Source of the DNA: Adineta steineri
Taxonomy: Eukaryota; Rotifera; Eurotatoria; Adinetida; Adinetidae
NCBI GenBank assembly: GCA_905250115.1
Contig: CAJNOI010000096.1
Location: forward strand, 285,489-349,488
Direction of reading: 5' to 3'
Length of the DNA stretch: 64,000 nt
Under the pieces are notes generated by a model. The model was not told the origin of the DNA. It ran no database searches and worked only from the letters and a program-made list of their open reading frames with translations. A program made the translations under genes and the position numbers. Position 1 is the stretch's first letter. Every line of letters begins with the position of its first letter. This document shows, piece by piece, positions 53,954 through 64,000 of the stretch.

Positions 53954-54217
53954 TTGCTTGATATGAGAAGAATAAAATATATAAGTGTGATTTTGCTCCC
54001 CTTATATTCAGTGGTATATATATGATTTGAGTAAAGGCAAAGAAGGATCGAGATGAAGACTCATATTTATATGAAGAAAAGAAGTAAATAAATTACGGCG
54101 TTTAGTCGGATATTTATCAATGTCCGATCAGAGAAAAAAAATCAGTTTTATTCGTAATTGCGTTATGATGTATGGAAAAAAATATAAATCATGAATCGTA
54201 GCGATATTTGACGACGC

Positions 54218-54411
54218 AGATAGGTCGGAAGAATAACGATGCGGAACACAACGAAAAACGAAAANNNNNNNNNNNNNNNNNNNNNNNNNNNNNNNNNNNN
54301 NNNNNNNNNNNNNNNNNNNNNNNNNNNNNNNNNNNNNNNNNNNNNNNNNNNNNNNNNNNNNNNNAGATAGGTCGGAAGAATAACGATGCGGAACACAACG
54401 AAAAACGAAAA
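54218..54411. other. assembly gap of 100 N flanked by identical 47-bp sequence
   Basis: Bases 54218-54264 and 54365-54411 are identical (starting AGATAGGTCGGAAGAATAAC), and the 100 N lie exactly between them. This is what an unmerged contig overlap or a collapsed tandem repeat looks like. ORFs drawn across the N run are meaningless. Confidence 0.9.
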
Positions 54412-54770
54412 ATGAAGGTAAAAAAACACCACTTGAATGAAAATCTAACTGATTTCTGTGCATATAGTCACAGTACAGAATAGACGGATGAGTCAATGTA
54501 AAAGCATAGTTACCTACCAAAAATCATAACTATTAAGCATGGCCAAGTGTCACGGAATTTCACTTTTTTACATTATGAGACCATATCTCATCAATAATCA
54601 TTGCAAATTCTCTGAAAATTTTGTCATAGATACATATTATTTAGATCCATTGCTAGTACGAATTTCATTGATTTTGATTTAAACAGATATGAATTTTATA
54701 TATTTAATGAAGGAAAAGTGTGAATATCTTATCTTTGGGTAATAACAATCGACCGAAGTGATTCTGATGC

Positions 54771-54822
54771 ATCTTAAGGATGTGGATTCATCTTGTCATT
54801 ACCCACATCGACACCCTCAATA
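54771..54822. repeat. telomere-like foldback element, copy 10
   Basis: Left arm CTTAAGGATGTGGATTC, short loop, right arm CCCACATCGACACCCTCAA. The ends match the family. Confidence 0.6.
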
Positions 54823-55524
54823 AAAGTAAAGATTTACTTTATCTTTATTTTATAAACAATAAAGATAAAGAAATTTTCTTTTTCTTAAAAATATAAAATT
54901 TTATCCTTTTCAGGTAGATTGCTAAATACTATAAAGACATATAGACTAAAAAGATTTTAAAAAGAAGTTTTTTCCATAAATAGTTTATGCCTCATAATCA
55001 TTTGCTAGTATTATTCAATATAAGAATGTGGCTGGTGATAGGACAAAACTGCGATCAATATTATCTATTGTTATATCAATTATTTATCTATTTACTAATT
55101 ATTTGAGAATATTTTCTTTATTCTTTATTTTATAAAAAAGCTGTTAGCGCAATCCCTAACGGGATTAAAAATGTGAAACACGATCTAACTGTGCTTCTAC
55201 CTTCAAGAGGATAGCTTAATTGTGTCATTATGAAGCGGCTTTTATCTTATTCTGTAACATAAAGGTATAGAAATATCAAAAAGAAATAATTTTCATATGT
55301 TGAAATCATTTGATTATTATTTTAACAGTTGATACAAAATTTAGAAAAATCGATTAATATAAAAAACTACTCACATATCTACCTTTCCTAAATAGTATGA
55401 GTTCAATAGTTTCATTTTATTCTCCGACGCAATGTTCATATCTATGACAGTTACAGTCTGTGATAAAGTCAAGAGAACATCTGCCATTCACGGTTCGTGA
55501 TGCTACATTAATTATCTATATGAA

Positions 55525-55731
55525 GGCCTTGTTAGGGTCTGTGATGAATCACTAAACCCTAAACTAGAGATTAAGTTGGTTCTCCTAGTCTAATTGTCTC
55601 GAAACGTCTACCCGGATAGCAGAAAGTGATGATTCGAGTCTCGCGAAGGTCATCTTTTCCCCCATTTTGTCTTTCTATTGTATTCTTTCGCTGATGTCCT
55701 TTTTATGGCTCTGATATGACCCTAACAGGCC
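55525..55731. repeat. 207-bp segment with terminal inverted repeats and tRNA-promoter-like boxes
   Basis: GGCCTTGTTAGGGTC at 55525-55539 is inverted at the other end as GACCCTAACAGGCC (55718-55731), differing by one base. Inside, CTAGTCTAATTGT and GATTCGAGTCTC resemble tRNA A and B boxes, but the arms do not fold into a proper cloverleaf. A short non-autonomous element (MITE- or SINE-like) is possible. Confidence 0.45.
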
Positions 55732-55753
55732 TATGGTACCCTATTGGTTCTGT

Positions 55754-56196
55754 CCAGGGTTCCGAATAGAATTTAGAAGAAAAATGTTTCTGTACATTAT
55801 GTTTTTGAAAGCAGAGTGTATCAAAGTGTATAAATTGAATTTAATTATAATCTTGACATATAGAAAGTGTTCATATTTTTTGCTAATGAAGAATGTAAAA
55901 CAAATGCATACTGAATAATAGTAAATACACAATTAATACGCACACAATTATGCAATCTGACATGAATAGGAATATTTCTTTTATTACTCGTCAGTATCAG
56001 TATCAATATCTATTTAAATTCAAACAGAAAAGAAATCGATTTATGGCTTAAAAAAAACAAAGTGTTAATTTTGTTCGCAGTGTACCGTGTACATTTTGTT
56101 TTCGCCAGTAACGTGTAAAACAGCGTGTATTTCAAAAGTCACAAGTGTTTCACCCATTTTTCTTCTGCTGTGTACACTTACCATTCGGAACCCTGG
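55754..56196. repeat. inverted repeat pair enclosing about 415 bp
   Basis: CCAGGGTTCCGAAT at 55754-55767 has its exact reverse complement at 56183-56196. It abuts the 207-bp segment above and may mark a related or nested insertion. No transposase frame lies inside. Confidence 0.5.
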
Positions 56197-56317
56197 TTCT
56201 GTCTGTAACGAGGTCAAAAGATCATATGTCGGTCATGTCTGTGATGTTGTGTCGGCCAGGTCTGTGACGACCTATACTGCTATGTCGTTCGCCACCTTTG
56301 ATATTCGGTCGGTCACG

Positions 56318-56404
56318 TCTTGAGGGTGTGGGTGAGGGTTTGGGTGTGGCTCTGTCCTATTCCTACCACACGCATATTCACACCTACACTTAACACCCAC
56401 ACCA
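56318..56404. repeat. telomere-like foldback element, copy 11
   Basis: Left arm CTTGAGGGTGTGGGTGAGGG then TTTGGGTGTGG, loop CTCTGTCCTATTCC, right arm with CCACACGC, CACACC and CACCCACACC. It is one of the longest copies and shares its loop sequence CTCTGTCCT with copy 12. Confidence 0.75.
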
Positions 56405-58465
56405 ATGTCGTTTTTGACAGTACCATAACAAGGTATACATAACCAATCTCTTTTTTTTGCTGTTCTCTTCTAATCTCTAACAAGTATTCTGTTATTGACT
56501 AAGCATATATTTACTCTTGATTTCTCTCTGTAGAGACATAATATTATTTTGTTATTTTTAGTACTGTCACCTTGACTTGATGTGATCCATGCTGATTGAA
56601 ACAAGAACTATTTTACGATGTTAAAATATCAACTATAATGAGATATCAATAAAGTGATATTTCGTTGTAATTGATGATATTTAGGAAATGAGGAAATATT
56701 AAGATTGAAACGTTAATTATAATAGAAACATAATAAAATAATTAATTGAATTTGTTATATTTCTAACTGTCTTGTTACCTATATGTATAAAGTCTTATAA
56801 ACGATTTGTTCGATATATTGGATTATATCCTTGACAAAAAGATTATCAAAATGAAATACTTCATTTTATTTTGATAATAACAATATTTGACTTTTAGGTA
56901 AAGATAAATTTTCACTTGTAAGGTTAATGTTAATAATGTTATGAAGAAAAAAATGTAATCTGAAGACAAAATTCAAGGTGAAAGAAAAATACTTGGAATT
57001 TTCCAAGTTATAAATAACCATAAAAGCAAATCAAAAGATTTGATGATTATTCTGTTCTTATATATAAATACGATGCGTTGAGAACCAAACAGATGTAAGT
57101 CTACTTCCTTTTTTAAATTGACATTAATCTATTACATCATCTTACTTGCTCGTTGTTAATATTTTCAATAATAATTCATTTTATGATACATATAATCCGC
57201 ACCGTTTGCAGTATAGATTAGAAAAAAAGACATGTCATACTATTCGTTATTGCATAGATTCGCAATATATAAATAAAATTGTATAGATAGTATGATTTCT
57301 GAGAATTACGATCAATGCCTAAAATATTTTAAACGATACCCCATGCAGAAACCATACTGAGTCATGTATGTTTTTACAATGGTGGGATTTTTCCCGATAT
57401 TTACATCTAAGTTGGAAATTTCCCGACTATACCTGCTGAATAATAGACGACAGGCAATGAAAAAAAAATAAAAACAAGAGCATACTGACGCACTATATTA
57501 ATGTAATGGGAAAAAAGTGAAACATTCATATTCTTCTCTCTTACTTCATAGTAGTAATTTTGTATTTCAGATTCAAGACGAATTATTATACGTAATTAAC
57601 TGTGAAGTAAGTTTCATTTGAAAAAAATATTATCGATTTGAAATATCGAAAAATCAAGTGATTCAATACGGATGTCTTCTATTAGTAAATTTTGTAAAGA
57701 GTAATCTGAGAACTGTAAAATAAAATTATGAATATCAAGGAACATAATTTATAAAATCAGAAATATTTTTGAGTACCTTATCTATGTTACTATTGCATAT
57801 TCTTCTTTGTTTGAGTTCAACTAAATAACACGAACTCCTTCTGTTTTTTATTTTTATAAAGCCTTCAAGTGTTTGAATATCAGCATTTTTCTTATTCATC
57901 TCGTTAATATTTCTTAAGATTAAGTTGAAAATTTTAAAACGATAAAAAAGTATTCGTTCTTATCTATTTTATATAGTAAATAGTAGTGGGATAAGGTCCA
58001 CCTTGCTTCTTTTTCTTTCGGAAGTGAGAGGCACGCATCATAGTAATTGTCAACCAGTTAAAAGATAAAGAAGGAAAAATGTATTGCAAAGTCTACAGAG
58101 CGATTTTGCAAGGCTTGTAGTAAATTTACAACCTTGTCATGCAGAATCCTTTATGCGTAAGTAAATCATTTGATTTATTTTTCTAATTCTCTATGACATG
58201 CAAAATCTATGATTTCTAAGTTTCATATATGTATGTGAACTACAAAAGCTTTTTCTGAGTTTATGGTAAAGTCCAGTTCTGGGAAGTTCAAATTTCTCGC
58301 GTATCATTTCATAATGAATGGTGCAATAAAAATGCTCTTGTTGCATTTTTTTATCTTAACTATGAAACATTTATGACTACAGTTGATTTTATTACATTTG
58401 ATTAAATAATCATAAATCTTATCTAACCGTTAAATTGTGCCAACAAATTTATCAAAATTCGAAAA

Positions 58466-58570
58466 GAGTTTGTGGGTGAGAGTATGACTCTGTCCTCTAC
58501 GTGCCAGCACCCTCACCCACCCACGCTCACCCGCACCCACATTCACACCCTAACCTCCACCAATACTCAC
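58466..58570. repeat. telomere-like foldback element, copy 12
   Basis: Short left arm TTTGTGGGTGAGAG, loop with GACTCTGTCCTCT, long C-rich right arm (CACCCTCACCCACCCACGCT and further CACCC units to about 58570). The arms are unequal in length. Confidence 0.65.
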
Positions 58571-58762
58571 AGCCAGACACACTCTGTTTTCGGGGATTTC
58601 TTTTATTTACCTTCCCCATTGAAGTGAAGGGCGGCTTCTCAAGTGCACCACTTCACTATAGGGCTTTTTCTTTATCGAAGTTGGAAATTTGGAAAGATTT
58701 TTGCAAAAGGTGACTATAAATAGAAAAATTTCTTTCTTTTTTTTTCATATTCAGGTAGCCGA

Positions 58763-60487
58763 ATGTCAGATGTGGTCGATAAGCAACAAGCCAACAAATG
58801 GACAGAAGATCAATCAAAAGAGCTGTTATGCCGTCGATGCCAGTGGCCATTGCATCCACCCATGCAGCTTGATTGCTGCGGGCAACGAATTTGTGAGGAT
58901 TGCATCACTATGATCAAGTATTACTAATCTATTCATTATTACAATAAATTTAATATAGTTATACATTTTTTAGAGATACCGAGTTAGAATGTCCATCTTG
59001 TTTCAGTTTGCGGCCTAATGTATGTTTAAAAGAATACTTGTATTTAGTTGTATATAATAACACAAAGTATATTTAGGCTAGACTTGATCGAGGACGCTTA
59101 CGCGACTCTGAAAATCATGAAGTAACTTGTCCTGAATATGGTTGTTCGTGGATTGGCTTATTTAAAGAGTTGCGAGTAAATTTATTTATTGAGAAGTTTT
59201 TCCTTCTAAACAATCAATATTTGTTAGGAGCATCTTCGCATTCACTATGCGTTCAAATGCGAAAAGTGCAATAACGAATTTGTTACTCAAGTTCAGTTAG
59301 AATCCCATAAACGTCACAGATGTTCTCATCGTACTGTCTCTTGTCCGCTAGCGAATCTCGGATGCACCATAGAAGTAAGTAATAAAAATGAAATTGATCT
59401 ATGTAGATCGGTGTGGGTCTGGATGGGCGGATGTAGGTGTAGATATTTGTTATTCATGTGCAGTCTCATCTAAATCCACGATTCTCATCTTTTGACGTCG
59501 GCTGACTTTTACAGGTTATACCGAGTTTCTTGAAGTTCATTACTGATCTCTAGTCGAAAATTAAGCAATCTTTTATATATCATTTATATTTGTTAATAGA
59601 TTCCATACACAGATATAGCAAACCATTATTTATTGGCTGAACATCAGCAGTCTATTCTCTCATGGATAGAACAAAATGGTCTTAATCAACATGATGACAA
59701 TCTAAACTTAACTTGTCAGAACAATGCCAATGAACAGTATCGATATTTCATAGTGGAGTGTCAGAAAAGGATTGAATCTGTGATTCAAGAGATCCCTCCG
59801 GTGGAGCATGATTGTATTGAACTCAATGCAAAGCGACAAATAATGGAAACAAGAGCTATGGAAGCCCGTGAACAATTACGGACACTCAGTGAATCATCAT
59901 TAAACACGGTGAAATTTTTAGAAACCATTCAGCAAATGTTCAACGAAATGAATAAACTAATCAGTGAAATTCGGGAGAAATGTTCTATGAATCCTACGAT
60001 ACTAGACAATAATGACACATATACTTTGAAAATTAATGTGTTACTTTTATTGAATAATAATTCACCAGCAATGCATTCTGGTTCGGTTCACTCTTCAAAG
60101 TGTGGATACAATATTGGTATTAGTGTCGCTATGGAAACAGATGAACAAGTCAACCATCGTTATGTACATGTTTCCTTCATGATTTGCCGTGGGGATTATG
60201 ATGCCATTCTGTATTGGCCCTTTTCCTACCCAATCACAATAAGCCTAGTTGACTTGTCAGGTGGATCCAATCACATATTTCATTCGATTCAACCCGGTTC
60301 TCAAGCAGAAATATTCAGTAGACCTTTGAGCACAGCAAATATGCCGTATCAAATATCTCGATTCTGTTCAGCTGAGAAATTAGCCGAAACTGACTCGAAT
60401 TATGTGCGTGATGGCAACATGTTTGTACGGTTACACGTTGGTTTCGCTGAAACAGATCAGTTTCCATGCCAATCAAACAAGTTGTAA
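58763..60487 (+). CDS. TRAF-like protein: RING, TRAF zinc fingers, coiled coil, MATH; five exons
   Basis: Exons 58763-58917, 58974-59019, 59077-59175, 59228-59374 and 59600-60487 join in phase to 444 residues. A RING finger (Cys23, Cys26, His31, Cys38/39, Cys44, Cys47, Cys58, Cys61) begins the protein. TRAF-type zinc fingers follow (about 85-150: V-T-C-P-E-Y-G-C-S-W, F-K-C-E-K-C-N, V-S-C-P-L-A-N-L-G-C). Residues about 195-275 are coiled-coil-like, and a C-terminal MATH domain (about 285-435) has W-P-F-S-Y-P-I-T-I-S-L, F-S-R-P and N-M-F-V-R-L. TRAFs are trimeric adaptors and ubiquitin ligases below TNF/Toll receptors; the complete domain set suggests a working protein. The start is near a 3' splice-like site at 58754 (TTTTCATATTCAG), so an upstream leader is likely. 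Intron 4 (225 bp) contains a foldback copy; the other introns are 52-57 bp. Confidence 0.88.
59409..59483. repeat. telomere-like foldback element, copy 13 (in TRAF intron 4)
   Basis: Left arm GGTGTGGGTCTGGATGGGCG then GATGTAGGTGTAGAT. The right arm is weak: CATCTAAATCCACG. It accounts for most of the extra length of this intron. Confidence 0.55.
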
Positions 60488-62490
60488 TCAGTGATAGAGC
60501 TAGTACTGGAAACGGTCCGATTTAGTCTCATCCAATCTCTCGTTGAGACTTCCGCTCATGCGATTATTTTTAGATTATTTCTGTTTAAATTATAATAATA
60601 TTAAATAATTATAGAATTCGTCATGGTAGACTATGTAGCCTTATTTGATTCATTTTTGATTTTCTTTCGATGTGTGAAGATAAAGCCTAGCAAAATCTCA
60701 TGAGTTCTAAAGTTCTTGACAATGTGAAGTAAATGAGGATGTATATGTAACTATTATATTCATCGCTATTTACACCGATATGCACTCTCTTAGAGATGAC
60801 AAACAGCTACAAAGAATTGTATACGAAACTTGGAAGAAAGATCCAAATTTTGAGTTTGATAAAAACTAGAAATAATACTCATAGAATTTTGTGCTCAGGA
60901 TACGAAGTAAAATTTCTTTATTCACACTAAGTTTAAATCAACTTCCAACAATGTTAGATAATGAAATTATCATAGAAAGGATGTCAAAAACACAGGTTGT
61001 TTGCTATATTGACTTTGACGAGTTACAGCATTAGGATCGATAAATAATACACATTAATCTTGAGGGTGTATGTGTGGGTGTGGGTGTGGGTATGATGTAT
61101 GAGTGTAGATGTGGGCGTCGGTAGGTGTGAACGATGTATCAACCTCTCACTCGCACCCACACCCATCCTCAAGATCTTTCTATTACCTAATTACTGACTG
61201 TATCGCGCTAATGCGGTAATAAATAAAACATGAATACAATATGAACACCGATTATCAAAATACTTTATTCCAACTTGGTATTATCTTTTTTGCGTTTCTA
61301 CTTCAGTTGTATTACTCATCTTAACACAACTGCAATTTATAACTCTAATAAAAATTTCATTTTTTGCCCTTGCACTACACTGATATAATTGTCCTTATCT
61401 ACATTACAATTTATAGCTTAGGTAAAATTTGGAATCTGATCCGTTATATTTTTGATGTTGTAAAGTGCCGACTTGATTTATTTTAAAGTTATTTCTGAGC
61501 TGATATCATATGTATACATAATTATTTTCATTAAAATGTGGAATAAACTATTACATTCAAGTATAATGTTTTATTCATCTCTTCAAAAACGAGAAAAGAA
61601 CATTCATAGTTAATTATTATTGGATCGTTCGCGTGGTTCTATCACAGAATGTTAGTCCGAAGAAAACTTTCGATGGAATTGGGTTGACACAATCGATTAA
61701 AGTATTTACATATTAACATAGTTTTCCATGGTTAGTATTATGGAATAACCTTGTTGTATGCAGAAATATGATTGTCAAGTGTTAGTTGAACCTAACCCAA
61801 AAAGACAAAATTGGCCAAATAGTTTATAAGAAACTATATTCAACTTTCATGTACCATTCAACTCCATATTTTGACTTTTTGTAGATTTCAACAAGACTAC
61901 GAACTGACTGTACACTCAAATAAGCATTTAATTACTACACAGGTACCAGGAATTAAGATCTTTGATTTATTTTTCAATAAGTCAATCAAATAATTGTTTA
62001 TTATCAAAATACTATTTCAATGTCTTTGATAGAACATTTTTAAAGTCAATAACTTTTACAAGAGAAGCAATCAAATTTGTAACACTTATTTAATAATGAG
62101 CATGAATGTCAGATCTAGACAAATGATAATGACTAATTATAAATTGATAATTAATAGTCAAACATAAAAAGCAAATATTTAATAGATAATAGTTCATTTA
62201 AAAATTTCATTATTCTTTTTTTTGTAATATATTTAATTGAATGTATTATTGTTAATTATATTGACCTACAAAATATATTAGTATATGCAACAATATTTCA
62301 AACTATATCAACTAATACACTTAGTACTTTGCTTTGTTAATGCACAATTAAATATGAATTAAATTAGAGATTTAATAAATTTCAAAAGTTTTGAAAAAAA
62401 AACAATACATAACACATTTATAAATAAATAACATCTATAGAACAAAATTAGTTCGGTCATAATTGTACTTTTGTTTATATAATAAAAGAA
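60488..62490. other. 2-kb spacer between convergent genes
   Basis: No gene supported. It contains the longest foldback copy (61058-61174). The rest is AT-rich. Confidence 0.45.
61058..61174. repeat. telomere-like foldback element, copy 14 (longest)
   Basis: It begins ATCTTGAGGGTGTATGTG, followed by tandem GTGTGG units (GGGTGTGGGTGTGGGTATG). After GATGTGGGCGTCGGTAGGTG it ends in CACTCGCACCCACACCCATC and CTCAAGAT. The outermost eight bases, ATCTTGAG and CTCAAGAT, are perfectly inverted. Tandem TGTGGG-type units in the left arm are the closest match in the window to a bdelloid telomere array. Confidence 0.8.
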
Positions 62491-63612
62491 TTAAATTTCT
62501 TCGTTTGGTTGTAAAAATGAAGATGAGAGACCTGGAATAGATATTGATTCGGCTGTAATATGTTCTTCTTCAACAGATTCAGTATTATTATTATTATCTG
62601 TAAGAATTTCTGATGGTAGTTTTATTTTATTCATTGAATTGAGAGCACGAATAAATTCATCTAAAATAGAAAAAAAACAAGAATAAATTTGATTTTATTT
62701 TTAATAAATTTTTATTTGAATACCTTTAGCATCACGAAAAGAAACATTACATATTGTTTCAATAGCTTTTTGACATGCATCATTTTGAGCAACATTTTTC
62801 GCTGCACTAACACTCCAAAATTGTTGATCCATAGCTGTAACACGTACAAGAACAAGATTTTCTTCATTTTCTATTAATTCAATACGATTTTTTGTTAATG
62901 TTGATGAATTTAAACGTTGATTATTAACAAAAAGTTCATTAAATAATTGTAATGGAGTTTTAATTGCAATTGATTTCACTGTTAAATGTTTTCGAATAGA
63001 ATCAATTAATATTGTTGGATCATTTTGTAATGAAGGAGGAAGTGTTGTAATAAATCGTGTTTGATGATACATATCATAATCTTCAGTTAAAATTTCACTT
63101 TCTGGTGGACGATATGTTGGATATAATTTTATTAAAGCTTGCTACAAATACAAAATCTTTACAAAACAACTATTCAATTTTGTATACAAAAAGATTCCGT
63201 ATATTTTTTCTTTTGTAAGTTAATATCTAACCTGTGCAGCCATATTTTTTGCTAATTGTTTTGATCGACCAATTCCAATGGAAATAATTGTTTCTGGAAC
63301 ATTTTGATCAATTGTTAATGTACAACGAAAACGTGATTGTTTTGGAGATATTTCTTCTAATTCAAAAGAAAATTTTTCTGATGAAATATCAGGACGAAGT
63401 TCATGAAGAACAGCTGCTGGATGACGATTACCATCATAAAAAACCATATCAAATAATTTTGTACGTTTATTTATTGTTGATGATTCATTATTATTATTAT
63501 TATTATTAATACCTTTACGTTTTCGATTTTTATTTATTCTAATTGAATCATTTTGTTCTGATTGGGATTGATCAGGTAATGATGAAGTATCCATGGGCGG
63601 ATTTTGATCCAT
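62491..63612 (-). CDS. double-stranded-RNA-binding domain protein, three exons
   Basis: Minus-strand exons 63612-63232, 63141-62724 and 62660-62491 join in phase to 322 residues. The N-terminus is low-complexity and basic (K-N-R-K-R-K, a likely nuclear signal, then an Asn run). A dsRBD occupies about residues 62-132: P-A-A-V-L-H-E-L, F-R-C-T-L-T-I, then S-K-Q-L-A-K-N-M-A-A-Q-Q-A-L, whose K-x-x-A-K-x-x-A-A motif contacts the RNA backbone. A second, divergent dsRBD-like segment is about 188-260 (P-L-Q-L-F-N-E-L, then A-K-N-V-A-Q-N-D-A-C-Q-K-A-I). The tail is acidic. Such proteins act in RNA editing, interference or RNP assembly; the exact family is not clear. A TTTTCTAG splice-like site lies three bases before the ATG. 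Confidence 0.8.
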
Positions 63613-63761
63613 TATCTAGAAAAGTATAAATCATTTCATACTGTCATAAAAACAAGTAGAATAAATATATATATATATATAGAGATTGTTTTTCATCTGA
63701 CTTTTCTTCGTACAAAACAGAAAAAGATATTTAAAAAAAAAACATAACGAATTATACAATT
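63613..63761. other. short spacer with AT microsatellite
   Basis: About nine AT units near 63665-63682. Because both neighbours are on the minus strand, it should include the promoter of the dsRNA-binding gene. Confidence 0.5.
63662..63684. repeat. AT dinucleotide microsatellite
   Basis: Tandem AT units just upstream of the dsRNA-binding gene. Confidence 0.65.
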
Positions 63762-64000
63762 TCATTGATTAAGATCGGGTTTAATATATCCGTTGATGGT
63801 TATAAAAAAGTTTTGACTTTTAATAATTGTATTATGAAAAAATGAATTATTTCGAAAATCTAATAATAATTTTCTTAATCCAGTTGAATCACTTGGATCA
63901 TAATAAGATGAAATATTAAGTTTAATATAATTAAGTTTATTTGAACAATTTGATATTAATCGAATCCAGTTTGTTGATGATAAATAATCATTTAAATCAT
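63762..64000 (-). CDS. 3' end of an unidentified protein
   Basis: A minus-strand frame is open from the right edge of the window to a TGA at 63764-63762, giving the last 79 residues. It contains S-T-N-W-I-R-L-I-S-N-C-S, N-Y-I-K-L-N-I-S-S-Y-Y and F-F-I-T-I-N-G-Y-I-K-P-D-L. Alternation of Leu/Ile and Asn hints at a leucine-rich or F-box-type C-terminal repeat region, but this is a guess. The start and any other domains lie outside the window. Confidence 0.5.
   Translation of the reverse strand, partial: DLNDYLSSTNWIRLISNCSNKLNYIKLNISSYYDPSDSTGLRKLLLDFRNNSFFHNTIIKSQNFFITINGYIKPDLNQ

Larger units (their letters stand above)
53954..58762. other. 4.8-kb gene-poor, repeat-bearing spacer
   Basis: No gene supported. 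It holds an assembly gap (54265-54364), foldback copies at 54771, 56318 and 58466, and two inverted-repeat pairs at 55525-55731 and 55754-56196. Several ORFs here cross the gap or repeats and are rejected. Confidence 0.5.

Noticed and set aside
54128..54520. Several ORFs running through the N gap
   Set aside because: They include undetermined bases and duplicated flanks, so no protein can be inferred.
55569..55645. Possible tRNA gene
   Set aside because: A- and B-box-like motifs are present, but the T-arm and acceptor stem do not pair; kept only as a note within the repeat segment.
56087..56323. 78-codon plus-strand ORF with repeated GTCGGTC-like units
   Set aside because: It lies in repeat-rich DNA between inverted repeats and a foldback copy, with no domain.

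Overview
The window looks like a piece of a bdelloid rotifer genome (phylum Rotifera). Support comes from very AT-rich, gene-dense animal DNA with many GT-AG introns of about 45-70 bp, animal families (TTLL5-like tubulin glutamylase, peptide-type GPCR, TRAF-like RING/MATH protein, VIT/VWA protein), two enzymes more typical of fungi, plants or microbes (an assimilatory-type nitrate reductase and an NRPS-like adenylation-thiolation-reductase protein), and dispersed copies of a TGTGGG-like motif, the reported bdelloid telomere repeat. No rRNA, convincing tRNA or CRISPR array was seen. The species cannot be fixed by reading alone.

Layout. 1-4.1 kb: the 3' end of a PAN/Apple-type gene, a small hypothetical gene, and a decayed F-box/LRR locus on the minus strand. 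5-11.3 kb: intronless nitrate reductase, a MAPEG/microsomal GST-like gene and a three-exon GPCR, all on plus. 11.5-21.7 kb, minus strand: a five-exon VIT/VWA gene, decayed or unidentified exons, then the five-exon NRPS-like gene. 23-34.6 kb, plus strand: a 15-exon PhoPQ-activated pathogenicity-related (PqaA/AprA-type) gene, a 16-exon TTLL5-like gene and a three-exon DUF4139-like gene. 34.6-49 kb: sparse, with a GT32-like glycosyltransferase, a spermidine-synthase-like methyltransferase, a secreted Cys-rich protein and a small Cys-containing ORF. 49-64 kb: a single-pass membrane protein, a galaxin-like repeat protein, an assembly gap, a TRAF-like gene, a double-stranded-RNA-binding protein and the 3' end of one more gene.

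The genes do not form an operon or one pathway. The most striking structure is a family of about 14 short imperfect inverted repeats scattered through the spacers and in one intron. On the plus strand the G-rich telomere-like arm always comes first and the C-rich arm second, often ending in CCCTCAAG. They resemble miniature head-to-head telomere junctions or a non-autonomous foldback family. Several genes also have an unpaired 3' splice site just upstream of the start codon, which fits the spliced-leader trans-splicing reported in bdelloids.

Exon joins below were made by hand: each was checked for GT/AG (or noted otherwise) and for unbroken phase, but none has transcript support here.
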